DNA of 64,000 nucleotides from UBA7803 sp036381275 (GCA_036381275.1 DASVDC010000008.1:1-64000), one strand, 5' to 3'; numbered from the stretch's first letter, positions 53,409 through 62,148 are shown. Notes: generated from the sequence alone by a model not told the origin. Program-made: numbers and translations.

Positions 53409-54164
53409 GTGGCGGTGAACACCTGGCAGCGCGACGGTGAAAAGCGGTGGTGGTCGAAGACGATCTTCACCGGAGCGGTACTCGCGGTGGCGCTGCTGCC
53501 GATCGGAGCGCTGGGATCCCGTGTTGGCCTCTGGTCCTTCGGCACGGGCTTCATGCTGCTCGCGGTCGGGGTGATGATGTCGTGCGTGGTGCTGGTGACC
53601 GGCATCGCCGGGCTGATCGCGGCCAGACGCCACGGCCTGGCGCCCGACAAGCCCGGGTTGTGGATCAGCGTGGCGCTGTCGGTCGCGGTGCTGGCACTGA
53701 TGGGCATGCAGTTCTACAGGGCGGTGACCGTTCCGCCGATCCACAACATCTCCACCGACGTCGACGACCCGCCGCAGTTCGACCGGGTGATCGCGCTGCG
53801 TGGCGACGAAGCGAATCCGCTCCACTACGACGCCGCGGAGCTCGCCGACACCCAGCAGCGGGCGTATCCGTGGGTGCGGACCCTCGAAACCGAGCTGCCG
53901 CCCGAGCAGGCGCTCGAGCGCGCCGCCGAGGTGCTCGAGGCGCAGGGGCTCGAGCTCGTGAACGTCGATCCGACGGCCGGGCGGGTGGAGGCCGTCGACA
54001 CGACGTTCTGGTTCGGCTTCAAGGACGACGTGGTGGTGCGGGTGCGGCCGGGGCCCGGCGGATCGCGGGTGGACGTGCGCAGCGTGTCACGGGTCGGCCG
54101 CAGCGACCTCGGCACCAACGCAGCGCGCATCGGCGAGTTCCTGGAGGCGTTCCGCAACGACTGA
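53409..54164 (+). CDS. DUF1499 membrane protein
   Basis: 251 residues from a GTG at 53409, with GGGGAGG 9 bases upstream. Three transmembrane helices at about 17-38, 44-70 and 82-103 are followed by a periplasmic or cytosolic DUF1499 domain (about 115-250): PPQFDRVIALRGD, AYPWVRTLETELPPEQALERAAEVLE, VEAVDTTFWFGFKDDVVVRVRP and VDVRSVSRVGRSDLGTNAARI. The SRVGRSDLGxNAxRI ending is diagnostic. Function of the family unknown. It converges on the phosphodiesterase gene across a REP cluster. Confidence 0.9.
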   Translation: MAVNTWQRDGEKRWWSKTIFTGAVLAVALLPIGALGSRVGLWSFGTGFMLLAVGVMMSCVVLVTGIAGLIAARRHGLAPDKPGLWISVALSVAVLALMGMQFYRAVTVPPIHNISTDVDDPPQFDRVIALRGDEANPLHYDAAELADTQQRAYPWVRTLETELPPEQALERAAEVLEAQGLELVNVDPTAGRVEAVDTTFWFGFKDDVVVRVRPGPGGSRVDVRSVSRVGRSDLGTNAARIGEFLEAFRND

Positions 54165-54172
54165 GGGAGACC

Positions 54173-54274
54173 TGTGGGAGCGGCCTCCGGCCGCGAATCG
54201 CGCGGTCTGGAGAACGCTCCTACAGCGCGAGTGTTCGCGGCCGGAGCTGGCGGGTAGCCGCCGCTCCTACACAG
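54173..54274. repeat. REP-like composite between convergent genes
   Basis: A forward unit from 54173, a reverse partial with GTCTGGAGAACGCTCCTACA, and a long-loop reverse unit ending CCGCTCCTACACAG. It mixes the GTGGG and GTAGG versions of the family. It lies between the DUF1499 and phosphodiesterase genes. Confidence 0.8.
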
Positions 54275-54288
54275 GCCCGGGTGCTCGC

Positions 54289-54774
54289 TCAGAAGCGCAG
54301 CAGCTCCACCGACAGGTCCGACAGGTCCATCACGCCGACCGCGTTCAGGCCCTTCATGTGGCCGGCGCACTCGCCGGGATTGAACAGCACCTGCCCGCCG
54401 CGCTGCTCGTAGCGATAGAGGTGCGTGTGGCCGTGCAGCGCGAGCGCGTGCTCGGGCCCGAGCACGCCTTCGAGCTCGAGCGGGTCGTGCACGACCACGA
54501 TCCGCCGCTCGTGCCAGTCGAGCTCGAACGGCGGCTCGCAGAACCGGAAGCCGTAGCGGGCGATGGCCGCTTCCAGCGCTTCCCGTTCCTGATCGTTGTT
54601 GCCGAACACGCCGTAGAGCGGCGCGTCCAGGTGGGCGAACACGTCGAGCGTCTTCGCCTGGGTGATGTCGCCGGTGTGGATCACCCGGTCGACGCCCGCC
54701 GCATTGAACAGCTCGACGATGCGGTGGACGTTGCGCAGGTTGTTGTGGGTGTCGCTGACGATGCCGATGCGCAT
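54289..54774 (-). CDS. YfcE-type metallophosphoesterase
   Basis: 161 residues from the ATG at 54772-54774. Calcineurin-like phosphoesterase of the YfcE/MJ0936 family with all metal motifs: IGIVSDTHNN (D-x-H), HTGDIT (GD), FGNNDQE (GN[H/D]), VVHDPLE (H) and LHGHTHLYRYE (GHTH). Relatives hydrolyse phosphodiesters with Mn2+; the natural substrate is unknown. It is bracketed by REP clusters on both sides and probably monocistronic. Confidence 0.92.
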   Translation of the reverse strand: MRIGIVSDTHNNLRNVHRIVELFNAAGVDRVIHTGDITQAKTLDVFAHLDAPLYGVFGNNDQEREALEAAIARYGFRFCEPPFELDWHERRIVVVHDPLELEGVLGPEHALALHGHTHLYRYEQRGGQVLFNPGECAGHMKGLNAVGVMDLSDLSVELLRF

Positions 54775-54783
54775 GGGACCGAT

Positions 54784-54837
54784 GTGGGAGCGGCCTCCGG
54801 CCGCGAAGGTCATTCGCGGCCGGAGGCCGCTCCCACA
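54784..54837. repeat. REP inverted pair (BIME-like)
   Basis: Two 25-base units, one the exact reverse complement of the other (54784-54808 and 54813-54837), separated by 4 bases. The transcript would fold into a very long hairpin. It lies in the gap between the thiolase and phosphodiesterase genes. Confidence 0.9.
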
Positions 54838-54843
54838 GTCGTG

Positions 54844-55986
54844 TTACACCTTCTCGAGGATGTGGATCCCGCAGGCGCTGCCCAGGCCGATCACGTGGGT
54901 CAGGCCGATGCGGGCGCCTTCCACCTGACGCTTGCCGGCCTCGCCGCGCAGGTGCGTCGCCACCTCGTAGATGTTGGCGATACCGGTCGCGCCGAGCGGG
55001 TGACCCTTCGAGAGCAGGCCGCCGGAGACGTTCACCGGAATCCGGCCGCCGAGCGCGGTCTGACCTTCGTCGATCATCCGGCCGGCTTCGCCGTCCTTGC
55101 ACAGCCCGAGGTTCTCGTAGTGCAGGATCTCGGCGGTCGCGAAGCAGTCGTGCAGCTCGACGAGATCGAGGTCTTCGGGGCCGATGCCGGCCATCTCGTA
55201 GGCCTGCTTCGCCGCGAGCCGGGTGCAGGAATTCACGTCCGGCATTACGAGGTCCCGCTCCTGCCACGGATCGGACGTCAGCACCGACGCGCGCACGCGT
55301 ACCGCGCGCTTCATCAGTCCGAGCTCCTTGGCCTTCTTCTCGGAGCAGATCACCGCGGCCGCCGAGCCGTCGACGTTCACCGAGCACATCAGCTTGGTGT
55401 TCGGGTACGCGATCATCTCGGCGTTCATCACCACGTCGAGCGGCGTCTCGATCTGATACATCGCCTTCGGGTTCAGCGTCGAGTGATGATGGTTCTTCAC
55501 CGATACCTTGGCGAACTGCTCGAACGTGGTGCCGTACTTGCGCGAGTGCTCGAGGCCGGCCTCGGCGAACACGGCCGGCATGGTGCCGGAACCGAGCAGG
55601 CCTTCCTTCGGAATCCCGGTGCCGCCGCCCGCGCCGCCGAGCAGGCCCTTGCCCATCTGCTCGACGCCCACCGCCAGCACGCAGTCGTACAGCCCGGCCT
55701 TCACCGAGGCCCACGCTTCACGAAACGCGGTCGCACCGGTGGCGCAGGCGTTCGCGGTGTTCACCACCGGAATGCCCGTCTGACCGATCTGTTGCAGGAT
55801 GCGCTGGCCGACCATGCCGTTGGCCTGGCCGAGGTTGCCGCAGTACAGGGCCTGGATGTCCTGGATCTTGAGACCACAGTCGTCGAGAGCGAGCAGAGCC
55901 GCCTCGGCACCGAGCTCCGGAACGGTTTTCTCGGGAAACCGTCCGAATTTGATCATGTCGACACCAACTACGTATGCGTCTGTCAT
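54844..55986 (-). CDS. SCP-x-type thiolase / acetyl-CoA acetyltransferase
   Basis: 380 residues. Thiolase-superfamily landmarks: nucleophile Cys81 in NTANACATGATAF, the SCP-x-type LVELHDCFATAEILHYENLGL, the His loop GLLSKGHPLGATG (His329), and Cys372 in IGLGSACGIHI. It belongs to the sterol-carrier thiolase branch used in steroid or branched-chain acid degradation. The DUF35 gene lies 17 bases upstream in the same operon; such thiolase-DUF35 pairs work as complexes in thiolytic or retro-aldol cleavage. Substrate not determined. Confidence 0.9.
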   Translation of the reverse strand: MTDAYVVGVDMIKFGRFPEKTVPELGAEAALLALDDCGLKIQDIQALYCGNLGQANGMVGQRILQQIGQTGIPVVNTANACATGATAFREAWASVKAGLYDCVLAVGVEQMGKGLLGGAGGGTGIPKEGLLGSGTMPAVFAEAGLEHSRKYGTTFEQFAKVSVKNHHHSTLNPKAMYQIETPLDVVMNAEMIAYPNTKLMCSVNVDGSAAAVICSEKKAKELGLMKRAVRVRASVLTSDPWQERDLVMPDVNSCTRLAAKQAYEMAGIGPEDLDLVELHDCFATAEILHYENLGLCKDGEAGRMIDEGQTALGGRIPVNVSGGLLSKGHPLGATGIANIYEVATHLRGEAGKRQVEGARIGLTHVIGLGSACGIHILEKV

Positions 55987-56003
55987 CGCTTCCTCCGGGG
56001 TCG

Positions 56004-56420
56004 TTAGCTAGCGGGCTTGAAAAAGTAGGAAAGGTACGAATTGCCGTCCCGGTCCTTGCGGCCGAGGGCGTCGCGGTAGACGACCTCCACGGGCATGTCG
56101 AACTTGATCTTCTCCGGGTCGGGCTCGATGTCGACCAGATTGCCCTTGATCGCGACGCCGTCCTCGAGATCCACGATGGCGCTCACGTACGGGACTTCGA
56201 TGCCGGGGAACGAGCGGTGCACGATCGAGTAGGAGTAAAGCTTGCCCTTGTTGGACAGCTTGACCGTGGTCATCGAATCGCGCGCGCCGCACTTGGAGCA
56301 GACGTTCCGCGCGCCGAGGAAAATCGCGCTGCACTTGCCGCACTTGTGCCCTTCGAGGTAGGGCTCGCCGTCGTCCGGAATCTTCAGGTAATCGACCACC
56401 GGTAATGGTTTTGCGCTCAA
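56004..56420 (-). CDS. Zn-ribbon/OB-fold (DUF35) acyl-CoA-binding partner
   Basis: 138 residues from a TTG (56418-56420) with a strong AAGGGGG 5 bases upstream; no in-frame ATG fits. The rubredoxin-like zinc ribbon has Cys27, Cys30, Cys41 and Cys44 (HKCGKC and NVCSKCG), followed by an OB fold (GKLYSYSIVHRSFPGIEVPYVSAIVDLEDGVAIKGNLVD). These proteins associate with SCP-x thiolases or MaoC-like hydratases and help bind acyl-CoA. It is first gene of the two-gene operon with the thiolase. Confidence 0.92.
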   Translation of the reverse strand: MSAKPLPVVDYLKIPDDGEPYLEGHKCGKCSAIFLGARNVCSKCGARDSMTTVKLSNKGKLYSYSIVHRSFPGIEVPYVSAIVDLEDGVAIKGNLVDIEPDPEKIKFDMPVEVVYRDALGRKDRDGNSYLSYFFKPAS

Positions 56421-56522
56421 GGTTCCCCCTTGTGGATCAGTGACTTGGATGAATCGAGCCGTGTCCGAAAGCGTTGGAGCCGGAAAGCATACTACCTTTG
56501 CCCGGGCCGGAGTAAGCCCGCG

Positions 56523-56786
56523 CTAGCCGGCCCGGCGCGACTTGCGCAGGTAGATCCACTGCCCGGTCACGGCGGTCGCGAGGATCAGCGAGTTGGTGAC
56601 GATGAAGACCACGTTGCCGACCAGCAGGCTGTAGGTCACGAAACCGACGGACGCGGCGATCTGGCCCGCGAACAGGGCCCAGGACACGCCGGCCACCGAA
56701 TCGGCGAGCCATTGCTGACGCACCTGGCCGGCGAGCGTCAGCAGCAGCACCGCCGAGCTGGCCCAGCCGATCAGCTCCGGAGTCAC
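56523..56786 (-). CDS. SemiSWEET-type PQ-loop transporter
   Basis: 87 residues from a GTG at 56784-56786, 4 bases after the superoxide dismutase stop. Three transmembrane helices (about 3-21, 33-54 and 60-80), the single triple-helix bundle of bacterial SemiSWEETs, which dimerise to transport sugars or other small solutes. GWASSAVLLLTLAGQV and VSWALFAGQIAASVGFVTYSLL match the family, although the canonical PQ is replaced by AGQ. Substrate unknown. Confidence 0.82.
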   Translation of the reverse strand: MTPELIGWASSAVLLLTLAGQVRQQWLADSVAGVSWALFAGQIAASVGFVTYSLLVGNVVFIVTNSLILATAVTGQWIYLRKSRRAG

Positions 56787-56790
56787 GACG

Positions 56791-57516
56791 TCAGGGCGCC
56801 GACGTGCCCTGTGCCTCGCTGCGGCTGATCACCGCGCAGGCGACCCGGTCGCCGGCGTTGCCGGAGGGTTGCGACTCGTAGTCGTCGGGACGCGCGTGAA
56901 TCACGAGCGCGCTGCCGTCCTCGTCGAGCAACGTGTTCGGCCCGTCGCTCAGCGTCGCGATGTGGTTGACCATCTCGGTCTCGAGCCGCCCCTGGGGATC
57001 GACCGCCTGATTCAGCATGTCGCCGACGTGATGGTCCGGATCCTGGGGGTCCTCGTCCATGTCCGGCATGCCGTGACGCGCGCCGTGCGGGTTGTAGTGA
57101 CTGCCCGCGCTTTCGAAGTCCGGCGGATCGCAGCGCCCGACCTCATGGAAGTGGACCGCGTGCTCGCCGGGCTGGAGCCCGGTGACGCTCAAGGTCAGAC
57201 GCACGCCCGCATTCGCCGCTTCCACGGTCAGGGTACCGGTCTGCTGTCCCTCGCTGTCGATCACGACGGTTTCGATGCGCTCGGCTCCGCCGCTGGTGCT
57301 CTCGTCGCCGCTGGACTGGCTAGCCGGCGGCGTCGGCTCGCGAGCCGGCTCGGCGGCGCGCGAATCGTCCGGGCCCGACTGCGGTGCCGGCTCGGCGGTA
57401 CGGTCGGTGATCGCCTCGCCCGGGGTGGAAGCGTCGTCTTCCGAGTTGCCGCAGCCGCCGGTGAGCAGCGTCGCGGTCAGTAAGGCGGCTCCGGTGAGCG
57501 TTGCCAGGGTGCGCAT
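56791..57516 (-). CDS. sodC: Cu/Zn superoxide dismutase, lipoprotein
   Basis: 241 residues from the ATG at 57514-57516. Signal peptide with lipobox LLTGGC (Cys about 22), then an acidic Ser/Pro/Glu-rich linker (about 25-85), then the SOD domain. Copper and zinc ligands are visible: HAVHFHEVG, SHYNPHGARHG, a DHHVGDML segment, and SALVIHARPDDY; the disulfide pair is in RCDPPDF and VACAVIS. It removes superoxide in the periplasm while anchored to the membrane. It is co-transcribed with the SemiSWEET gene; a REP cluster lies upstream. Confidence 0.92.
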   Translation of the reverse strand: MRTLATLTGAALLTATLLTGGCGNSEDDASTPGEAITDRTAEPAPQSGPDDSRAAEPAREPTPPASQSSGDESTSGGAERIETVVIDSEGQQTGTLTVEAANAGVRLTLSVTGLQPGEHAVHFHEVGRCDPPDFESAGSHYNPHGARHGMPDMDEDPQDPDHHVGDMLNQAVDPQGRLETEMVNHIATLSDGPNTLLDEDGSALVIHARPDDYESQPSGNAGDRVACAVISRSEAQGTSAP

Positions 57517-57582
57517 GTCCGATTCGTCGAGCGGCTTCGATGCGGGAACCGGAGCAAAACACGTACCACGCTTCGCCGTTGC

Positions 57583-57660
57583 TGTGGGAGCCGCGAATGG
57601 CGGTCTGGAGACCGCTCCCACGGGCGCGGGATCATTCGCGGCCGGAGGCCGCTCCCACAG
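57583..57660. repeat. REP-like cluster upstream of sodC / downstream of gatB
   Basis: A short-loop forward unit (TGTGGGAGCCGCGAATGGCG), a reverse partial (GGTCTGGAGACCGCTCCCAC) and a full reverse unit (TTCGCGGCCGGAGGCCGCTC then CCACAG). Confidence 0.8.
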
Positions 57661-57731
57661 GTCTATTTCTTCAGCTCTACTTCTTCAGCTCTACTTCTTC
57701 AGCTCTATTGCTTCGGGCTCTATTGCTTCAG
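57661..57731 (-). repeat. five tandem 14-15 bp copies of the gatB stop-codon region
   Basis: Read on the minus strand: CTGAAGCAATAGAG (the real end of gatB), CCCGAAGCAATAGAG, CTGAAGAAGTAGAG twice, and CTGAAGAAATAGAC. Each unit contains a TAG. The array starts in the last codons of gatB and ends against the REP cluster. Confidence 0.92.
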
Positions 57732-59153
57732 CGCGTCGCGCAGCAGCTCGTTGACCTGCTGCGGGTTGGCCTTGCCCTGGGTCGCCTTCATCACCTGGCC
57801 GACGAAGAAGCCGAACACCTTGTCCTTGCCGGCGCGGTACTGCTCGACCTGCTGCGGGTTGTCGGCCACCACGCGGGCGACGATGGCGGCGAGCTCGCCG
57901 GCGTCGCTCACCTGCTTCAGGCCGCGCGCCTCGATGATCGCGTCCACGTCGCCCTCGCCGGCCCAGAGCGCTTCGAACAGCGTCTTCGCGGTGCGGGAGG
58001 AGAGGGTCTGGTCCTTCAGGCGCGCGATCAGCCCGGCGAGCTGCTCCGGCGTCACCGGGGCGCGCTCGATCGGCAGGTCGTCGCGCTTCAGCGCCGCGGC
58101 CAGCTCGCCCATCACCCAGTTGGCGGCGAGCTTCGGATCGCCGCACGCGTCGACGGTCCGTTCGAAGTAGCCGGCCACCTGCGGATCCTGGGTCAGCCAG
58201 TCGGCGTCGTAGGCCGAGAGGCCGAGCTGCTCGACGTAACGGTGGCGCTTCTCGGCGGGCAGCTCCGGCAGCTCGGCGCGCAGCGCCTCGATCAGCGCCT
58301 GGTCGACGTGCACCGGCAGCAGGTCCGGGTCGGGGAAGTAGCGGTAGTCCTCCGACAGCTCCTTCGTGCGCATGCTGCGCGTCTCGTCGCGCTCCGCGTC
58401 GTACAGGCGCGTTTCCCGCACCACCTGCCCGCCGGACTCGAGCACGTCGATCTGCCGCTCGATCTCGTAGGCGAGCGCACGCTCGACGAAGCGGAACGAG
58501 TTGACGTTCTTGATCTCGGTGCGCACGCCGAAGGTGTCGCTGCCCCGCGGCCGCACGGACACGTTCGCGTCGCAGCGCATGCTGCCTTCCTCGAGGTTGC
58601 CGTCGCAGATGCCGAGATAGCGCACCAGCGTGTGCATCTGGCGGAAATAGGCGGCGGCCTCCTCGGGGCTGCGCAGGTCCGGATCCGAGACCACCTCGAG
58701 CAGCGGCGTACCGGCGCGATTCAGGTCGATGCCGGTCAGGCCGGGGAACGCCTCGTGCAGCGACTTGCCCGCGTCCTCCTCGAGGTGCGCGCGGGTGATG
58801 CCCACCACCCGCTCGGTGCCGTCCGGCATCGGCACGACGAGCCGTCCGCGGCCGACCACGGGGTGCGCGAACTGGCTGATCTGGTAGCCCTTCGGCAGGT
58901 CGGGGTAGAAGTAGTTCTTGCGGTCGAACACCGAGTACGGATGGATCTCGGCGCCGATCGCGAGGCCGAATTTCACCGCCATCCGTACCGCCGCTTCGTT
59001 CAGCACCGGCAGCACGCCCGGCAGCCCGAGGTCGATTCCGCAGGCCTGCGTGTTCGGTGCCGCGCCGTAAGCGGTGGGCGCACCGGAGAAGATCTTGCTG
59101 CGGGTGGCGAGCTGCACGTGCAGCTCGAGCCCGATCACCGCTTCCCACTCCAT
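57720..59153 (-). CDS. gatB: Asp-tRNA(Asn)/Glu-tRNA(Gln) amidotransferase subunit B
   Basis: 477 residues from the ATG at 59151-59153, sharing one base with the gatA stop. Kinase-like domain motifs: WEAVIGLELHVQL, PNTQACGIDLGLPGVLPVLN, FDRKNYFYPDLPKGYQISQF, EEGSMRCDANVSVRP and EIKNVNSFRFVERAL. The C-terminal YqeY-like tail domain ends QQVNELLRDALKQ. GatB phosphorylates the mischarged Glu or Asp before amidation on tRNA. Its stop codon is the first unit of a tandem repeat array. Confidence 0.97.
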   Translation of the reverse strand: MEWEAVIGLELHVQLATRSKIFSGAPTAYGAAPNTQACGIDLGLPGVLPVLNEAAVRMAVKFGLAIGAEIHPYSVFDRKNYFYPDLPKGYQISQFAHPVVGRGRLVVPMPDGTERVVGITRAHLEEDAGKSLHEAFPGLTGIDLNRAGTPLLEVVSDPDLRSPEEAAAYFRQMHTLVRYLGICDGNLEEGSMRCDANVSVRPRGSDTFGVRTEIKNVNSFRFVERALAYEIERQIDVLESGGQVVRETRLYDAERDETRSMRTKELSEDYRYFPDPDLLPVHVDQALIEALRAELPELPAEKRHRYVEQLGLSAYDADWLTQDPQVAGYFERTVDACGDPKLAANWVMGELAAALKRDDLPIERAPVTPEQLAGLIARLKDQTLSSRTAKTLFEALWAGEGDVDAIIEARGLKQVSDAGELAAIVARVVADNPQQVEQYRAGKDKVFGFFVGQVMKATQGKANPQQVNELLRDALKQ

Positions 59154-60631
59154 CAGCCGAAGCCTCCCGGATGCTCGCGGTGCCAGCCGGTCTCGCGCTG
59201 GTACAGCGCGGCGGTCTCGATCACCGTGCGTTCGGCGAAATGCGGGCCGATGAGCTGCAGGCCGACCGGCAGTCCGCCGTCGAAGCCGCACGGCACCGAC
59301 ATGGCCGGCAGCCCCGCGAGGCTGACCGGCGTGGTGAAGATGTCCTGCTGGTACATGGCCACCGGGTCGCTGGTCAGGTCGCCGCGCGGGAACGCGACGC
59401 CGGGCGCGGTGGGCGCGAGGATCAGGTCCACCTCGGCGAACGCGGCGAGGAAATCGTCGCGGATCAGGCGCCGCAGCTTCTGCGCCTTCAGGTAGTAGGC
59501 GTCGTAGTAGCCGACCGACAGTGCGTAGGTGCCGGTGAGGATGCGCCGCTTCACCTCGGCGCCGAAGCCCTCGCTGCGCGAGCGCCGATACAGATCTTCG
59601 AGCGACTGCGGGTTTCTCGCCCGATAGCCGAAGCGGACGCCGTCGTAGCGTGACAGATTGGTGGACGCTTCGGCCCCGGCGATGATGTAGTACGCGGGAA
59701 TCGCCATCCCGGTGTGCGGCAGGTCGACGTCCCGGAACGTGCAGCCGGCCTGCTCGAGCGCGCGGCGCGCCTCGTCGAGCTGCGCCGCGCCCTGGCGCAG
59801 CCCTTCGAAGTACTGGCGCGGCACGCCGATCACCGGCGGCGTCGCCGGCGTCCCGACGCGGTCCCCCCGGCGCAGGCCTTCGAGCCATGGATCGTGCTGC
59901 TCGGCGCTCGTCGAGTCGCGGGGATCGAAGCCGCTCATGAAGGCCAGGAGCAGCGCGGCGTCCTCGGCGTCGTGCGCGAGCACGCCGCCCTGGTCGAGAC
60001 TCGACGCGAACGCCACCATGCCCCAGCGCGACACGCGCCCGTAGGTCGGCTTGAGCCCGGTGAGCCCGCAGAACGCGGCCGGCTGCCGGATCGAGCCGCC
60101 GGTGTCGGTGCCGGTCGCGATCGGCGCGAGGCCCGCGGCCACCGCCGCGGCCGACCCGCCGGAGGAGCCGCCCGGGACCCGGTCGAGCTGCCACGGATTC
60201 GCCACCGGCCCGAAGTAGCTGTTCTCGTTGGACGAGCCCATCGCGAACTCGTCCATGTTGGTCTTGCCGAGCGTCACCGCACCGGCCGCGTCGAGCCGCT
60301 CCACCACGGCGGCGTCGTACGGCGCGACGAAGTTCTCGAGCATCCGCGAGCCGCAGGTCGTCAGCAGCCCGCGGGTGCAGAACACGTCCTTGTGGGCGAG
60401 CGGAATGCCGGTCAGCGCCGTGCCCTCGCCGGCGGCCAGCCGCTCGTCGGCGGCCCGCGCCTGCGCCAGCGCACGCTCTTCCGCGACGGTGACGAAGCTG
60501 TTCAGCGCGCCGTCGTGCGCCGCGATCCGGTCGAGGTACCAGCGGGTCAGCTCGACGCTCGAGAAGGCCTTCTCGCGCAGCCCCCGGGCCAGCTCGGCGA
60601 GGGACGCGAACGCTGTCGGCGGCGGCGCCAT
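59153..60631 (-). CDS. gatA: Asp-tRNA(Asn)/Glu-tRNA(Gln) amidotransferase subunit A
   Basis: 492 residues, usual length. The amidase-signature Ser-cisSer-Lys triad is Lys81 (LAHKDVF), Ser156 (GGSSGGSAAAVAAG) and Ser180 (TDTGGSIRQPAAF). It releases ammonia from glutamine for GatB. Its ATG directly follows the gatC stop and its stop shares one base with the gatB ATG, ensuring balanced subunit synthesis. Confidence 0.97.
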   Translation of the reverse strand: MAPPPTAFASLAELARGLREKAFSSVELTRWYLDRIAAHDGALNSFVTVAEERALAQARAADERLAAGEGTALTGIPLAHKDVFCTRGLLTTCGSRMLENFVAPYDAAVVERLDAAGAVTLGKTNMDEFAMGSSNENSYFGPVANPWQLDRVPGGSSGGSAAAVAAGLAPIATGTDTGGSIRQPAAFCGLTGLKPTYGRVSRWGMVAFASSLDQGGVLAHDAEDAALLLAFMSGFDPRDSTSAEQHDPWLEGLRRGDRVGTPATPPVIGVPRQYFEGLRQGAAQLDEARRALEQAGCTFRDVDLPHTGMAIPAYYIIAGAEASTNLSRYDGVRFGYRARNPQSLEDLYRRSRSEGFGAEVKRRILTGTYALSVGYYDAYYLKAQKLRRLIRDDFLAAFAEVDLILAPTAPGVAFPRGDLTSDPVAMYQQDIFTTPVSLAGLPAMSVPCGFDGGLPVGLQLIGPHFAERTVIETAALYQRETGWHREHPGGFG

Positions 60632-60913
60632 CTACTCGACGACCCGGGGCACCAGGTACAGACCGTCCTGCACCGCCGGCGCGAGCGCCTGAAAATGCTC
60701 CCGGTCCACCCGCTCGGTCACCTCGTCCGGCCGCAGCCGAGCGACCGCGTCGAGCGGATGCGCGAGCGGTTCCACGCCCTCGGTGTCCACCGCCTGCATC
60801 TGATCCACCATCGCGATGATCCGCTCGAGGTCGCCGCGCACGGCCCGTTCTTCGTCGTCGGCGAGCGCGAGCTGGGCGAGGCGGGAAAGGTGCTGAATGT
60901 CGATGTCCGCCAT
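60632..60913 (-). CDS. gatC: Asp-tRNA(Asn)/Glu-tRNA(Gln) amidotransferase subunit C
   Basis: 93 residues, typical. IDIQHLSRLAQLALADDEE at the N-terminus and PLAHPLDAVARLRPDEVTE in the middle are GatC hallmarks. It wraps GatA and GatB together. It is first gene of gatCAB and divergent from mreB. Confidence 0.95.
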   Translation of the reverse strand: MADIDIQHLSRLAQLALADDEERAVRGDLERIIAMVDQMQAVDTEGVEPLAHPLDAVARLRPDEVTERVDREHFQALAPAVQDGLYLVPRVVE

Positions 60914-61073
60914 AGGCGGCGAAGCCTAGCCTGCCTGCGTGGCCCGCTCAACTTCGGCGGTCGCCCGGTGCGCGTCGGCGACGCCGGCCGATTCGGGAAC
61001 CGGAGAATGGCAGCCAGCGAGGCCGCTGCAGTTGCCGAAGTTCGTGGTAGAGTAGCGCCCCGCCGCGCCCGTC

Positions 61074-61079
61074 TATACT
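61074..61079 (+). promoter_or_regulatory. probable -10 hexamer of the mreBCD operon
   Basis: TATACT, 28 bases before the mreB ATG, in the 194-base gatC/mreB divergent gap. No good -35 is found at 16-18 bases. Confidence 0.4.
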
Positions 61080-61107
61080 CACTTTTAAAGGCTGAGCTCC
61101 TCGATAA

Positions 61108-62148
61108 ATGTTCAAGAATATTCGTGGGTTGTTCTCGCGGGATCTGTCCATCGACCTCGGAACAGCCAACACCCTCATCTACGTGCGCAATCAGGGCATC
61201 GTGCTGAACGAGCCGTCGGTCGTCGCGATCCGCGTTCAGGGCAACCAGAAGAGCGTCGCGGCGGTGGGGCTCGACGCGAAGCGCATGCTCGGCCGTACGC
61301 CCGGGAACATCACCGCGATCCGGCCGCTGAAGGACGGCGTGATCGCCGACTTCCTGGTCACCGAGAAGATGCTCAAGCACTTCATCGCGAAGGTGCACGA
61401 GAACAGTTTCATCCGGCCGAGCCCGCGGGTGCTGGTGTGCGTGCCGTGCAAGTCCACGGAGGTGGAGCGGCGGGCGATCCGTGAGAGCGCGCTGTCCGCG
61501 GGCGCGCGCGACGTGCGGCTGATCGAGGAGCCGATGGCCGCCGCGATCGGCGCCGGGCTGCCGGTGCAGGAGGCGGTCGGCACGATGGTGGTCGACATCG
61601 GCGGCGGCACCACCGAGATCGCGATCATCTCGCTGAACGGCGTCGTGTACTCCGACACGGTGCGGGTCGGCGGCGACCGGTTCGACGAGTCCATCGTCGC
61701 GTACGTGCGGCGTACCCAGGGCAGCCTGATCGGCGAGGCCACCGCCGAGCGGATCAAGCAGGAGATCGGTGCCGCGTATCCGCAGAAGGAGATCCGCGAG
61801 ATCGACGTACGCGGCCGCAACCTCGCCGAGGGCGTGCCGCGCAGCTTTACGCTGAACAGCAACGAGATCCTCGAGGCGCTGCAGGAGCCGCTGTCGATGA
61901 TCGTGCAGGCGGTCAAGATGGCGCTCGAGCAGTGTCCGCCGGAGCTCGCCTCCGACATCGCCGAGACCGGCATGGTGCTGACCGGCGGCGGCGCGCTGCT
62001 GCGCGACCTCGACGTGCTGCTGCAGGAAGAGACCGGACTGCCGGTGATCGTTGCCGAGGATCCGCTCACCTGCGTCGCGCGCGGCGGCGGCAAGGCGCTC
62101 GAGATGATGGATGCAGCGGGGAATGCCGACCTGTTGTCGACCGAGTAA
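61108..62148 (+). CDS. mreB: rod shape-determining actin homologue MreB
   Basis: 346 residues (E. coli 347). Actin-fold nucleotide motifs are present: LSIDLGTANTLIYV-type phosphate 1 loop, VVDIGGGTTEIAIISL phosphate 2 loop, and LTGGGALLRDLD adenosine loop. It forms membrane-bound filaments that guide lateral wall synthesis. Start is the ATG at 61108. It heads mreB-mreC-mreD-maf, the standard gammaproteobacterial order. Confidence 0.98.
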   Translation: MFKNIRGLFSRDLSIDLGTANTLIYVRNQGIVLNEPSVVAIRVQGNQKSVAAVGLDAKRMLGRTPGNITAIRPLKDGVIADFLVTEKMLKHFIAKVHENSFIRPSPRVLVCVPCKSTEVERRAIRESALSAGARDVRLIEEPMAAAIGAGLPVQEAVGTMVVDIGGGTTEIAIISLNGVVYSDTVRVGGDRFDESIVAYVRRTQGSLIGEATAERIKQEIGAAYPQKEIREIDVRGRNLAEGVPRSFTLNSNEILEALQEPLSMIVQAVKMALEQCPPELASDIAETGMVLTGGGALLRDLDVLLQEETGLPVIVAEDPLTCVARGGGKALEMMDAAGNADLLSTE

